This document shows, one piece after another, positions 10,407 through 21,840 of a stretch of 64,000 nt of DNA. The stretch's first letter is position 1. Each line of letters begins with the position of its first letter. The notes below the pieces were generated by a model. That model had not been told where the DNA came from. It worked only from the letters and a program-made list of their open reading frames with translations, and did not search any database. This DNA comes from Zygnema cylindricum (taxonomy: Eukaryota > Streptophyta > Zygnematophyceae > Zygnematales > Zygnemataceae), in assembly GCA_037447655.1 (NCBI GenBank), contig JBBHKE010002951.1, positions 1 to 64,000 on the forward strand, written 5' to 3'. The position numbers were made by a program, and so were the translations under genes.

Positions 10407-11045
10407 GTACGTCTATGGAATCACGCAAAGAAATGCGACATACCAAAACGTTTCAAAAAATATGATTTTTCATGTGATGTTCAAAAAAGTTAAAAAAATA
10501 GGGTGCGCTAAGACGAATTGTAGACATTGACAGCTCTCACATGCATTGTTGACCTATACAATCCTCACACCCTTAAATATCATTTTCGTTGTTACACATA
10601 GAGACACTTGAAAATCGTATATGGAGAATCTACGCTAAAATACTACGTAAGTTCGCTAGGTTACAATTACATGGGATCTTACCCTAAGTAACATGGAGGA
10701 CAACATTCCACCCGCTAAAATTATGTTCTTAACAGTATTATGAGATTTTCCACCAAAAAAGTCGGTACCCAATTAGTGTCATCAACTCCAATAAAGATGG
10801 GTTATGTGCAGTTTGCCCTAAGTTGTTCAACGGTGCTAAAAGGGAACGATCTATGTACAATGCCCATTTTTATTACAATAAATAACACTAATTTATTCCA
10901 ACAATATCATTAAATTGTTAAACCATCATATAGATAAAAACCAAAACAATAGGGAAAGATAACAGGTTAAGATTACGGATTCAGAGTTTAATAGCAAGAT
11001 TAAGGGATTTCCACTTCTACTTGTTTCATCTTTGATATTTCAAGG
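10407..11045. other. Intergenic AT-rich DNA
   Basis: No ORF, RNA gene or repeat family recognised. Only short homopolymer runs are visible. Confidence 0.5.
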
Positions 11046-11519
11046 CTAGACAAGACCTTTATGAGCTAAACGTATATCAAGAAAAGCCTTTTTTGGGATT
11101 TTATTTCTACTGAATAACCTCTTTTCAAACTTGATCATTCCATATGGCTTCTCACAGAAAACAAGCGTCACGTTCTCCTTCCCCCTCATCTCCCACGTAT
11201 CCGCACGTACGGAATCCCTTTCTAGGGTTGTGTCACCTTGTCGGGTCGTCTCCTCCGCCACCCACCATTGCACCCTCACCCTAAGTGTTTCACCCAACTG
11301 CTCCCCTTACTCTCACACCCTTGCTCCAAATTGGGGAAAACCATCCCATACCGTCATCTCCACCAGAATATTGCCATCTTCATCATCGAGAGCAATCCCA
11401 AATTTTTCCCTTCTCCCTTTTTTCACACCTTGCACTTCCTCCACCACTATTAGACACCCACCAAAACCCTCCTCTATGTGACCCACCTTTAGGCCCCCCA
11501 CTTTTACGAATGTCATCAC
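11046..11519 (-). pseudogene. Unidentified broken ORF
   Basis: Two open pieces lie in the same minus-strand frame (11519-11313 and 11297-11046), separated only by two close stops at about 11305-11315. Taken together they span about 158 codons of non-repetitive sequence with mixed composition, for example KFGIALDDEDGNILVEMTVW, then RVQWWVAEETTRQ and ENVTLVFCEKPYGMIKFEKR. The long shared frame suggests a decayed coding sequence rather than chance. I do not recognise the family. The plus-strand ORF over the same bases is Ser/Pro/Thr-rich and looks like its shadow. No neighbour gives a functional hint. Confidence 0.3.
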
Positions 11520-12444
11520 TCAATCCCATTCACTCACACATCAGTCTTAGCTCTTCGATATTTGTTTCTTAATAAAGGGGGATATCTATCACTGTGTTTC
11601 ATCACTTACCTAAAAAAAAATGATATATCTCATCATTTTTGAAAGAAAATGGCAAAGTAGAGAGAGTAAACAAAACATTAACTAAACTTGTCATATCAAT
11701 GCTTGTAGACAAAAGTGTAAATTTATAATTTTGGGTTGAGGCCTTATATTGTGCCATAAATACAATAATATAATATATTATACGGTATTCAAAGGCAAGG
11801 ACACCTCATGAGATATGGACATGAAGAAAACTAACAGTCAACAGTCACTCATCTTAAAGTTTTTGGTTTAGGTGGAAAATGGAGGTGAAAGATAAACCTG
11901 GACTCTTACTTCTTTAAGACAATCTGTCAAAAGGCTATACATTAAATGTGCCTAAGAAAAATTGGATAGTAATAATAAGAAATATCATTATCGAAACATG
12001 AGGAGAAATCAAATGATATTTGTCGACTGATAATCGACAAAAAGGTAGAAAAGGTTACTTAATATGTCACATTTAAGCAAAAAACCTTGGATGGATCAAG
12101 TTGTAACTTTACATTTACAGGGCATCGAGTACAACTAACATATAGCGTGCCTCATTGCTCGACCAACGACAAGATGCTTTCGTCGCTAGATCATAAATTA
12201 AGGGCATCGGAGGAAAAATAAGAAGCAACGACAAGATAGCCTCATCGTTGAATTAGCAACAAGATGATGTCGTCCCTAAAATTTTGAAAAAGGGCACAAT
12301 AATGTGTAACAAAAGCAAAGACGAGCGTGCCTTGTCGTTGGAACACCGACGAGACTCCCACGGTGCTACACCAAAAATGTCACACACCGGTGGACGAACG
12401 CTTTACAAAGTCCAAAAACTGACTATTCAACCCGACCTTCGCCT
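11520..12444. other. Intergenic DNA with short AACGACAAGATG-type repeats
   Basis: AT-rich, no gene recognised. Around 12120-12360 the words GACAAGATG and TCGTCG recur irregularly. Confidence 0.4.
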
Positions 12445-12605
12445 CCCGCCTCAGAATTTCCGGGAGGGAGAATAACAATTAATCAGAGGAAATGGTGTTA
12501 GAAAACGCATACCAACCTTCTCCCCCCACCGTATAATTTCCGGGGGTATGAGGACAATTAACTAGAGGAATGGTATTAGAAAACGCTATACAACCTCTTA
12601 CCCTT
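12445..12605. repeat. Imperfect tandem duplication (about 75 bp unit)
   Basis: Two adjacent copies share AATTTCCGGG...ACAATTAA...AGAGGAA..TGGT.TTAGAAAACGC...ACAACCT. The first runs about 12455-12520 and the second about 12532-12600. Confidence 0.55.
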
Positions 12606-13020
12606 CAAGAGCCATATTTTAAACTTGAAAAAGAGCACTAGATTGCGGCACCAAATGACATGATGACACCTATTATGGAGGCCCAAACTTGGGAAAATGT
12701 GGAACTTCCACGAAATTGAAAAACTATTGAAAATGACCTGCTAATTATAGCAATTACAATTAAAAGGGTCAACAAAATTAAGAGAGTTTGAACATACAAA
12801 TTTGAAATTGAAATTGTAGGAAAGACTAAGTATAACTTGGGAACACAAGTAAAAAGAGTTAGGAGTAAAAAGTTCACCACATTGACATCAAAGAAGACAA
12901 TAGAAAGATGGTAGACAATTTTGAAATGAAGCATGAAAAGGAAATTGCCTCTCATATGGAGGTCACAGAAAAAATTAAAGGCAAATAGATAAATTTCGAA
13001 ATCATTGTGAGAGACAGTCT

Positions 13021-13440
13021 AAACTTAAAGGAATCTGAATTTATGGAAAGGTTTCTTTGTAGACATATTTTTGGGATTCTAATTTATTATATCAATTGCA
13101 CGAGGCATGATATTGTGACAGCCGTAGAATTTTTGAGTAAGAGTTTACACAAACCGCAAAAGTCACACTAGTATAAACTTAGAGGAATCAGGATATATAG
13201 AAAGGTTTGTCTGTGACATATTTTTTGGAGTCTAATTTATTATATGAACAGCACGAGGCATGATATTGCGACAACCGTAGAATTTTTGACCAGGTGTTTA
13301 CACAAACTGCAAAAGTCACACTGGAGAGTGACGAAAATAGTTTTAAGTTATCAAAGTGGTTGTAGTTTGGTTACATTTTTGCAGAGATGATTGTCGATTA
13401 AGTGGCTAAAAGAGTCTAAAGCTTTAAAGTTGTGTTGTTT
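13021..13440 (+). pseudogene. Copia RT fragment, internally duplicated
   Basis: Plus-strand remnant of the RT/RNase H connection of a copia polyprotein. It shows IYYINCTRHDIVTAVEFLSK followed by LHKPQKSH, which corresponds to the conserved YLMNCTRPDI..AV..LSR block. The block occurs twice in direct orientation (13021-13170 and 13175-13320, offset 154), each copy with its own point changes. Only the second copy continues into the downstream W/R..K..LRY region. No LTR or other domain lies next to it, so it is an isolated scrap. Confidence 0.65.
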
Positions 13441-14600
13441 TTAAAATCTTTATTCCTTTTGGTACTTGGTGAGAGGAAGCTTAAGGACTTAGGCGGTGTG
13501 CCCATGTGATAAAGTAAGGGTTTTTTTTCGTCGTTTTCACAAAAAAGAGGACTTGCAACAAGAAAATCTTACACAGTACGAAAAATGGGCAAAATCCAAA
13601 GTTCATTTTGCGTCATCTTAGAATTTTGAAAGTACTACAATCTAGCGTTATTGTCTTTTCAACCCACTTTCACGTTACGCCAACTCATTTTCACACTTGT
13701 AAAATCACATCGCGAGGTTATTTTACTAGAAGTAATAGCACATTGACGAATAACACAACGACATTGCACGCGTGAAGCGTCTTCAAAAAAGTTTGCACCA
13801 TGGAGAGTACATGTTAATTTTCACCCTGCTCGTCACGTGCATGTACGTACAAAAATGACAAGCAGGTACGGAAAAAAAATCGTTGGGGTCTCGGACCTCC
13901 ACTTTCATTCATAAGTACTTTGCAAAAGTTTACCTCGTCCTCGTCTCTCCGCCTCGTTCTCACTCGACGGCTCCTCTTTCTGTCTTCTCTAAATAAAATG
14001 CAACAATAATAGTATAAAAAGAAAAATATAATTTTTTTCTTTTTTTTATATATTTTTAGTCTTAGTTTGATGGCATATCGAATGATAAAAGATAAGAAAA
14101 AGAAATCGGGAAGCCATGCCGGAAAGTTTACGTACTAATGGCACATCACAAAGTAGCATGACTTCACAATGTCACAAAACCCAAACATCTAAATGTCACA
14201 AAAATTTAGACATCTACAACTGTCATTGTATTTATTGGAGTCACCAATTGTCGGAAGTTTAATATTTGTCTTCAACCGTCACAAGTTGTCCCACTTCTAC
14301 AACCGTCATATTCTAAAGTTCGGATTTCATTTTCGCACAGTAAGAAAAAGTCTTTATTGCAAAATTTGCAATGGGAAAACCATCTATGTACAAAAAAGGT
14401 AAAATAGAAATAAACATTTGGAGACTACAAGAGTCACAAAAAAGTAATCAACGCCTAAAAACTGGAACGAAACAAAACAATACTAACAAAAGCAAAAAAC
14501 CAAAACAAAACAGAAACAAACTTAGACCCCCTACAAAATAAAGTGACCTAGACTAGACTACCTATAGACAAGCTAAGGTCCAAAACCACGGAGATCATGG
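13441..14600. other. Intergenic AT-rich DNA
   Basis: No gene recognised. GTAC-containing words and short homopolymers only. Confidence 0.45.
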
Positions 14601-14609
14601 ATGTGAACC

Positions 14610-17165
14610 AGGTCCCTTGGCAGAAGTTATCGAAGACCCCGCCAATATTGGGGAAGTGTGCTACGGCCGAAGAAGAGCCGCAACTTGTGCCCGTTGAAGT
14701 GCAATTGAGACATGTTGACGGTGTAGAAATTAATGGTTTCACTTCGGTATTTTATAGGTCTAAAAGGTGTAAAATAAACAGCAAAGAAACAAAGGCAGAC
14801 TGCTACTCACTCCTCTCTCAAGTCCCCACATTTGTCACAGTCACTGAAGACTAGAGAGGGAGTCAAAGCCATGGCTGCCTAGTCTTCTCTAAGAGACAAG
14901 GAGCTGAAACAGACCACTTGTACCAAAAGTGGCTCTCGGAACCACAATTTGATCATGGTACCTACCGTTCGTCAGAGTAGCTAGTAGCCCTTACCTTTAT
15001 CATATAGTCTAGGACAAGTGCTAAGATATATAGGGTGCGATACGTATTTTAACATTAAAACGTCACGAAATTCATTTAACAAATTAGGGCTTGGGAAATA
15101 CATAAAACTTACGCGAACGCACTACAAGAAATCAGGACGCACGAACTGAAATCAGGTATTCATTTTCAATGGACGGAATAAAATGTTGTTGTCCATCGAA
15201 CGGCTCACAATGGAGCCGAAGCATCGGAGTGGTCGTTTGGCGGTTTATGGAGGAGACGACACCACATGACACGTGGCACCCTACTAGTGGACAGCGGAGA
15301 TTGCAGAGGGAGAACCTATGGCTCAGGAACTGACAAAAGTCAGCGCGATGGCCATGCCGTACCATGGCCATAAAAAAACCTTCTTTTACTTTACAGTCGT
15401 AAGATTGGTCAAGTACATCACTAGTAGGGGGGCTAGAGAGGGCATTAGGACTAAAACAAATCTGAGGTATCAACCTCTCTCTCAGAGCGCATCTGTACAA
15501 TAGGTCAACTTTGACCATCCATAACTTAATGCTCAAGGGAGAAAATTCAGTGATTCATTTTGGAGCAGACTCACGCGAGTCTTGTCTTCACATGGGTGAA
15601 GTTAGGTTGGTCAGTTGTTTGCCAAGGCGGTGGAAAAAGTTGTTCAAAGTGCCAAGGGGCAAGACTATCTTAGAGGCTTCGTGTGAGCTGCCTATTCTGT
15701 TGACTTATCGAGGTCTCAGAGTTGTAGAAGGTACAACGGAACCAAAATACTCGGTGGAGGACTTCTTGGACCCCGGGATTCAAACATTTTTCGCGCACAC
15801 TGGGGAAGGAAGTCATCAAAAGACTTGTCCAAAGATCCGAAAATATCCACTACAAATGGGACAAACAAGTCCGACGGGTCTTGGTGAGTGTAGTCTCTTT
15901 CCTTTCAAGCCGCTGCATCCCAAGCCGCCACACATGAAAACGAAGCTACGCGAGCTGAAATGTGTGTCCTAGTTCGATCTGTGAGGACCACATCGCGAAG
16001 TGTCCTCCCAGCACCATGAAGAAAAATCAAGTCAACCCAAGGGCTCCGAGAACCCTTGGATTGGGCCCAAGGTGGAAGTATATTAAAAACGTGACGTGTG
16101 TCCATGTAGACCGCCTCGGCGCCAATGGCAGCAATGGCATCTCACACCAAATCATGTGCAACAATTCGTTCCCCGCTATGGGAGCAACAAAGCAAATGGA
16201 TTTCCTCAACATCACTGGGTTAGTTGCAAACACACCGAGGCCCTCCCAAAAGCGGAGGGTGAGGCAAACCCAATCGCAAGCGTAGAGCATAAGTAATTTG
16301 GTCAAAGGATAGACGGAGTGTCGAAAAAAGTTGGTGTCACTTCTACCCACACACCTGCTTTGGCCCAGAACAGGAACGTAAACAAGCACACTCTTGAGCA
16401 GAAGGAAGCCCCTCTAAGAGGTTTGCAAAATCAGCGGCGGCCACTTGCTTAGATATGCGTTGTTGAAGTTGGAAGTTAGTGTCGGCCATAAGAGAATGAA
16501 AAGGTGGAACTTGGTGTCGAGCGTCTAGGGGTAGTAGGGTACAAGCTGAAATGAGAGCATGGTGAAATGGAAATAGCTCGTCTTCCACCTTAGAGACAAC
16601 TTGCGCCATAATGGGGACATCATCCACAACGAAACGAGAAGTGATGTTATGAAACACTAAAGCCCAACTACCCAAATATGCGGTTGGCGCAACTTTGGCC
16701 ACAGAAATCAAACTTTAACCGCCGTTGGAAATAGGAAGGTTGGCTTGTTAACGAGCAAATGGCCCTTCTAGACAATCAAAAATCCCATAACCAATGAGGT
16801 GATGAAGCACACCCAAAATTTTGTTGTTAAAATCCTTAAACGAAGACAAAAAAGAAGTCGTGGGTGGTAAAATCCGCGCAAGATAGAGAGGGCGTTGAGC
16901 AAAACAACGGATCAATATTGAAAACGCTATTTGTGCGTCCGACATCTTGGGAGGTCATCGCTATGAGAAAGGTCCTCCAACAGCGCATCCACAACTACCT
17001 GGTTGACAAAAGAAGTAACACCAATATTGCAACCTAAAGCCTTGATACCCTCATTGTGTGATGCAAGACGAAAACAGTTGGGGAGCGGGTAATCCAACGG
17101 CAAACCTTGTGGGCACCAAGCCACACACTTAGATGGTTTCACAAAGAGCCTGATCCTATGAAGTT
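14610..17165 (-). pseudogene. Non-LTR-type reverse transcriptase, C-terminal half, split by a solo LTR
   Basis: Read on the minus strand from 17165 down, this is the C-terminal half of an RT family seen in algal and protist retroelements. First comes FADQLHRIRLFVKPSKCVAW with IKALGCNIGV, equivalent to the KC..W / GI.VLG.PIG block after the catalytic core. Then come AFSILIRCFAQRPLYLARIL, VAPTAYLGSWALVFHNI, FHGAGRTLRDVV-type and FVPFVVDIFGSLDKS blocks. The coding region is broken into several frames. At 15727-14721 it is interrupted by LTR type D; the last part (about SIALQRAQVAALL) resumes below 14721. The N-terminal catalytic part is absent, replaced by polypyrimidine repeat beyond 17180. Family recognition is from memory of the block order, not from a search. 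Confidence 0.6.
14722..15726 (+). repeat. Solo copia LTR, type D
   Basis: Begins TGTAGAAATTAATGG and ends GAGGTCTCAGAGTTGTA, matching type A termini apart from a mutated end. The flanking 5-mers GACGG (14717-14721) and GAAGG (15727-15731) agree at 4 of 5 bases and look like a target-site duplication. There is no primer-binding site or coding sequence beside it, so it is a solo LTR. It lies inside the RT pseudogene, which dates it as younger. Confidence 0.8.
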
Positions 17166-17179
17166 GGTCCGCAAAATGA

Positions 17180-17650
17180 GAGAACTTTCCCTCTTCCCTC
17201 TTTTTCTCCTTCCCTCCTTTCCTCCTACCCTCCATTCCTCTTTCCCTCATTCCCTCCTTCCCTATTTCCCTTTTTCCCTCTTTCCCTCTATACTTATTTT
17301 CCTCTTTCCCACTTTCCTTGTGTCCCTCTTTTCCTGCTTCTCTCTTTCCCGCTTTCCCTCTTTCCCTCTTTCCCTTTTTCCTCTTTTCCTTTTCCCTCAT
17401 TTCCTCTTTCCCTCTTTGACGGCTTCCCTCTTTCCCTCCTGCGATCTTTCCTTCATTCCCTCTTTCCCTCTTTCCCTCCTTCCTTCTTTCCTTCTTTCCC
17501 TCTTTCCTTCTTTCCTTCTTTCCCTCTTTCCCTCTTTCCTTCTTTCCTTCGTTCCCTCTTTCCCTCTTTCCTACTTTCCTTCTTTCCCTCTTTTTCCTTT
17601 TCGGGTTTGTTTATTTGTTTTCCTTGTTGTTCTCTTTTCTTTTTTTTTTT
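17180..17650 (+). repeat. Polypyrimidine microsatellite, CCCTCTTT-type
   Basis: Near-continuous C/T on the plus strand built of TTTCCCTC and TTCCTTC units. ORFs across it on both strands are repeat artefacts. Confidence 0.95.
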
Positions 17651-18255
17651 AAACAAACAGGTCTGGACCAGATTGGTGGGAGGGAGGAGTTTTGTTTTTT
17701 ACTGCGGGATTTTGGGGAATTGGAGATGGGATTTTAAATTCCCAAATAAGTTCTCTTTTGGCAATCGAATTTTCCCAACAAACGGTATTTTTTTTTCACT
17801 TCCTTAAAAAAAAAAATTTTAGTTACGCGAATTTTTTTAGGTTCTCAAAAGTTTTTAGTTTTTCAAGTATTTTAGGTTCTTGGATCTTGAATGTTTTTCA
17901 GTTTCTCGAATATTTAAAAATTTTCGAATATTTTGAGTTTCTCGAATATTTTAAGTTTCTCGAATGTTCAGTTTCTCAAAAAATTTAAGTTTCTCGGAAA
18001 TTTCTGATTTCTCGAAAAATATTAGTATGCTCAAATGTTTTAAGTTTCTCAAATATTTTTTAGTTTATTTGAATAATTCTGGTGACCTTAATTTGTAGCA
18101 AATCTAATTTAATACTGAAATTTTTTAAGTAAAAAAAATAAAAAATTAAAATAAAACAATTTAAAAAAAACTCGTTAAGTGAAACAAATTTTTTAACTTA
18201 CTGTACGGAAGTAGTCTTAAAATTTTTCATTACAGTCGTATTCAAATATTCAACA
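17651..18255. repeat. AT-rich DNA with TTTCTCGAATATTTTAAG units
   Basis: From about 17840 to 18065 the word TTTCTCGAA.ATTTTAAG recurs roughly every 20-30 bases with variation, suggesting a decayed minisatellite. The rest is A/T-rich. Confidence 0.55.
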
Positions 18256-18950
18256 TACTTCCCTCTGTCTTTCTTTCCCTCATTCCCTCATTCGCTCTTC
18301 CGTCATTCCTTCTTCCCTCTTTCGCTCTTTCCCCATTTCCTTCTTTTCCTCTTTCCCTCTTTCCTCCTGTCCCTCTTACCCTTTTTCCCACTCTCCCTCT
18401 TTACCTCTTTAACACTCTCCCTCTGTTCCCACTTTTCCTTTATCCGCTTTCCCTCTTTCCCGCTTTCCCTCTTTTCTTACTTCCCTCTTTCCCGCTTTCC
18501 CTCTTTCTCTCTTTCCCTCTTTCCCTCTTTTCCTCTTTCCCTCTTTCCTTCTTTCCCCTTTCTCTCTTTTCCTCTTTCCCTCTTTCCTCTTTCCCTCGTC
18601 CCTCTTTTTCTCTTTTCCTCTTTGCCGGCTTTCCTCTTCCCCTCCTATCTTTCCCTATTGGCGGCAATACTGGCCATGGCTTCCATGGCTTCCAACGGAA
18701 AATTAGAATCGAGGTTCGGATCGACAATTGCCAAAAGGCCTAAAGACGATCGAAGTCTCTCCAAAGCCTGCAAAAAACCAAATGCACAAAGGTTATTGGA
18801 CTAACGTAATTAGACTGATTTGAATGCTCCCACCCGAACCCCTCCACATCGCCCATCCTCTCTCTCCCCCCCCACCCTTTATCTCTTTCCTCCTTTCTTT
18901 CTTTCCCTCTCTCGCCATCCCTATCTCTCTCCCACTCCATTATGTCCAAT
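18256..18950 (+). repeat. Polypyrimidine tracts
   Basis: C/T-only stretches at 18256-18660 and 18835-18940, separated by about 170 bases of mixed sequence with no recognised gene. Confidence 0.9.
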
Positions 18951-19899
18951 TGCATTACATTAACTTGAATTGATTGTGATTAATTAAATTCATAGAGGTT
19001 ACTGGATTGAATTTGATTGCATTAAGTTTAATCAAATCGAAATGATTGGAGTTATAGTCATAAAGCCAAGACTGAACTCATGAAAACTTTTTTAAGGGTC
19101 ATTTATCGCCAGTCTCCTCTGTTTTTGTCGATTGAAATCTCACGTCTGTATTTCCTTTATTTATCTTATTTATCATTTTTATGTATTTTCATTTCTATTT
19201 TTTTTTTTACGTCCCACAGTACTCTCCAAATTTTCTCTCCAGAACAAATCCATTGTCTTTGACTACATCATTTTATTAGGATAAAATTATGTTCTCTATG
19301 GTACAGTGCACCATAAGTGCACTTACACTCCACACTAAGTAGTACTTTTTGACCTTGTATTTCAGGATCTTTTCTCATTTGAAGTGTTAATTTCAATTTA
19401 TTTCATTAAATGCTTTGAGACATCTTTCTCGTGTCTGTTTTCATGGCCTTAAGTTATCCAGCTACGATAGATTTCAAATCAAATGCATAACGCTTTCAAA
19501 TGAAACTCACAAGCTTTCAAGTTACAGCCATAAAGGTTTCTGAAAGTTAAACTCATAAATAAGAATTCAAGCTTATACACCGAATTGAGATTTAAATTAA
19601 ATTCATAGAGATTTAAAACAAACCCAAAAGGGTTTGATTAAATTCATGAAAGAGGATCAGCTAAATTGGATAATATTTAGATGCAATAATATTGAGCTAA
19701 TTACACTTTAGAAGTCGAGAAAACCACATAAAAAAACCAAAAAAATTGTCGTAAAAAAATCCATAAAATTTCAAGTCAACAAATCCACATACATTCCAGT
19801 ATTAGTGTATTTTTATATAGATTCACAAAAGACACAAAAAAAAAGTGTTAATGGGGAAAAGAAAAGAAAATAAAAAATAATTATTAAACAAATAATTAC
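18951..19899. other. AT-rich DNA downstream of the kinase exons
   Basis: On the minus strand this is downstream of the last kinase exon found. No further kinase exon could be recognised, so the gene's 3' end is missing, very diverged or outside. Confidence 0.45.
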
Positions 19900-20097
19900 C
19901 GAGCTTGACAGGGAAGTCAAATTGGATTCGTCGTTGTCGTCCGATCCCACACTCTCCAGGTTAAGAAATAAAACGCCTTTTCCCGTGATGAATTCGAGAA
20001 GAACCACTCCAAAACTGTAAACAGTTAAATAAGTAAATAAATTAATAAATATAATAAGAAAAAAAAGAAAGGAAAGCACGACAAAACAATTGACTTT

Positions 20098-20130
20098 TCC
20101 AACATATTCGAGAAGAATAACTCCAAAATA
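20098..20130 (-). repeat. Partial copy of the 5' end of kinase exon C
   Basis: On the minus strand ATTTTGGAGTTATTCTTCTC followed by GAATA copies the exon C start TTTTGGAGTGGTTCTTCTC..GAATT, about 114 bases upstream of the real exon. The acceptor AG is lost (TATA in place of ACAG). Confidence 0.7.
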
Positions 20131-20189
20131 TATAAAGAAATAATTCCATCGATTTTTTTGAAACAAAAAAAACAATATTTTCTAAAAAA

Positions 20190-20345
20190 TAATGGTACAT
20201 AACAACAACAACAACAACAACGAACGACGACGACGATGAACAACAGCAAATAACAAAAAACAACAACTATGAGCAAATATCAGCAGCAAACAACAACAAA
20301 AAATAACAAACAACAACTATCAGAAACCAACAATAACAAACACAA
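20190..20345. repeat. AAC/ACG-rich microsatellite in a kinase intron
   Basis: Runs of AACAAC and ACGACG with interruptions, lying in the intron between exons B and C. Confidence 0.8.
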
Positions 20346-20624
20346 AAACTGAATGTTTCAATGTCCATCATTAAAAAAAAATCAGTTTTTTACACAGTTC
20401 AGGTTTTCATATGCAAGATTTCGCTTTCCTGAAACTGAGAAATAATAAATCCTCAGTTAAAACTCTCACCTATAAGCATCACTTTTAGTAGTAACTCTAT
20501 AAGTGGTATATTATTCGGGATCCTTGTATCTGTGAGTTCCCGCGATACGAGTCCTCAACGCCAAAACTCCATCATCGTCATTTCCTTTTAAAAGACCAAA
20601 ATCGCAAACTTTTGCCTGAGGGAA

Positions 20625-20740
20625 ATAAAGTGGGAGGACGAGAGAGGAAAGGGGGAGGAAAAATGAGAATGAGGAAGAGATGGAGAGAAAAAGGGAGAGG
20701 GAGAGCTAGTGGGAGAGAAAGAGAAACGGGTGGGAAGGAG
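20625..20740 (-). repeat. Polypurine tract (plus) just upstream of the kinase exon B acceptor
   Basis: G/A-rich on the plus strand, so pyrimidine-rich in the transcribed sense. It lies immediately 5' of the exon B acceptor at 20616 and so extends the polypyrimidine tract of the 3' splice site. Confidence 0.7.
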
Positions 20741-20744
20741 ATAT

Positions 20745-21180
20745 TTTTTTACGATTGAACAATTATTGCCCGCTTTAACAGCATGAACTACCTACAGTTT
20801 TGAAGTGTAAAGAATGTCTTCCATTTCAACATTATGAAAAAACCACGAGTTTAGCATCAATATGATATCTTTTGCTGTTAACATCATGTTAAATGATAAT
20901 TTAACCTGTAATATGTTGTATAAGTGATTTTTTTGTGGTTTAACATATGATCATTTAACAGCAGAAAACAACATTAATAACTTATAAATTAGGCATTCAT
21001 TTAACCTCTTTTGCTGCAATTATACATCGTTTAACATCACAAATATACCTGTAATTTGATATCTAGGAGGTTTTCCTATCCAACATCATTTAATAGCATT
21101 AAACAGCTCAAAATACCCGTGATTCCTGAGGTTATTTTAATATCATTAGACACCATTTATCACCACTTAAACGCTCATCA
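20745..21180. repeat. Intron A/B with TTTAACATCA-like repeats
   Basis: Words such as ATTTAACAGCA, TTTAACATCA and CATCATTTAA recur through the intron between kinase exons A and B. No ORF. Confidence 0.5.
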
Positions 21181-21399
21181 TTAACCGGTAAATTTTTGTC
21201 CAGCAAAATGTTTTCCGATTTCACGTCTCGATGAATAATTGTCGGTTTCGCTTGAGTGTGGAGATATCGGAGACCCGCGGCCCGGCCCAAAGCGAGTTCG
21301 AGACGCTGTTCGAAAGTCAACGCATGTCGAATTGACTTTGATTTTGATCGAAAAAATGAACAAAATCACACAAAACATTTTTTATGAAAAGATATGGAA

Positions 21400-21840
21400 G
21401 CAAAAATATGTTATCCGTCCCAATTATTGTGGGGAAGTTACAAAAGACACTAAAACTGACCAAAATAGACCAAATTTGTCCAAGATTGACCAAAGCTAAC
21501 CAAAATTCATGTGGAGATTGACAAAAAATTGAAGTCCTAAAAGAGTCCAAACTTCCACAACGCTGTTCAAAATTCATTTTTTTCCCAATAGAACCTAGCT
21601 TTGTCGAGAAAAACACCACAATCATACAGAATTAAACAGAAATAAATAGAGAAATTAGAAGCAAAGATAGGGGATCGGTCCAGATTCAATGGGAAAGTCA
21701 AAAAATTGAGCAAAATCGGCCAGATTTGACTCAAATTGACTGGAATTGACCATACTTGACCAAATCTGGTCAATATTGACCAAAATGGACGAAAATTGAC
21801 ACGAAACTGTAGAACTATCGAACATAATTTTGTCAAAGAA
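21400..21840. repeat. TTGACC/AATTGACC-rich repeat
   Basis: The words TTGACCAAA, AATTGAC and GGTCAATATTGACC recur about every 12-20 bases, upstream of exon A in the kinase's orientation. TTGAC is also the core of WRKY-bound W-boxes, but a simple degenerate repeat explains it equally well. Confidence 0.5.

Larger units (their letters stand above)
19900..21326 (-). pseudogene. Receptor-like protein kinase, three central exons
   Basis: Ser/Thr receptor-like kinase (plant RLK/Pelle family), which would phosphorylate targets at the plasma membrane or in the cytoplasm. Exon A (about 21326-21186) gives [20 protein letters not shown] and the catalytic loop [12 protein letters not shown]. Exon B (20615-20470) gives AKVCDFGLLKG (DFG) and GTHRYKDPE, then KSDAY. 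Exon C (20014-19900) gives SFGVVLLEFITGKG. Splice sites fit: A ends CCG|GTTAAT, B is flanked by CTCAG| and |GTGAGA, C by TTACAG| and |GTAATT, and all three joins keep the frame. After DPE a TAA (20513-20511) stands where this family normally has Tyr or another residue, so as read the kinase is truncated in the activation segment. N-terminal exons and the rest of the C-lobe were not found. Confidence 0.8.

Noticed and set aside
16927-17400. Lys/Glu-rich N-terminal extension of the RT fragment
   Set aside because: The upstream half is repeat translation; only the part below about 17165 matches RT blocks.
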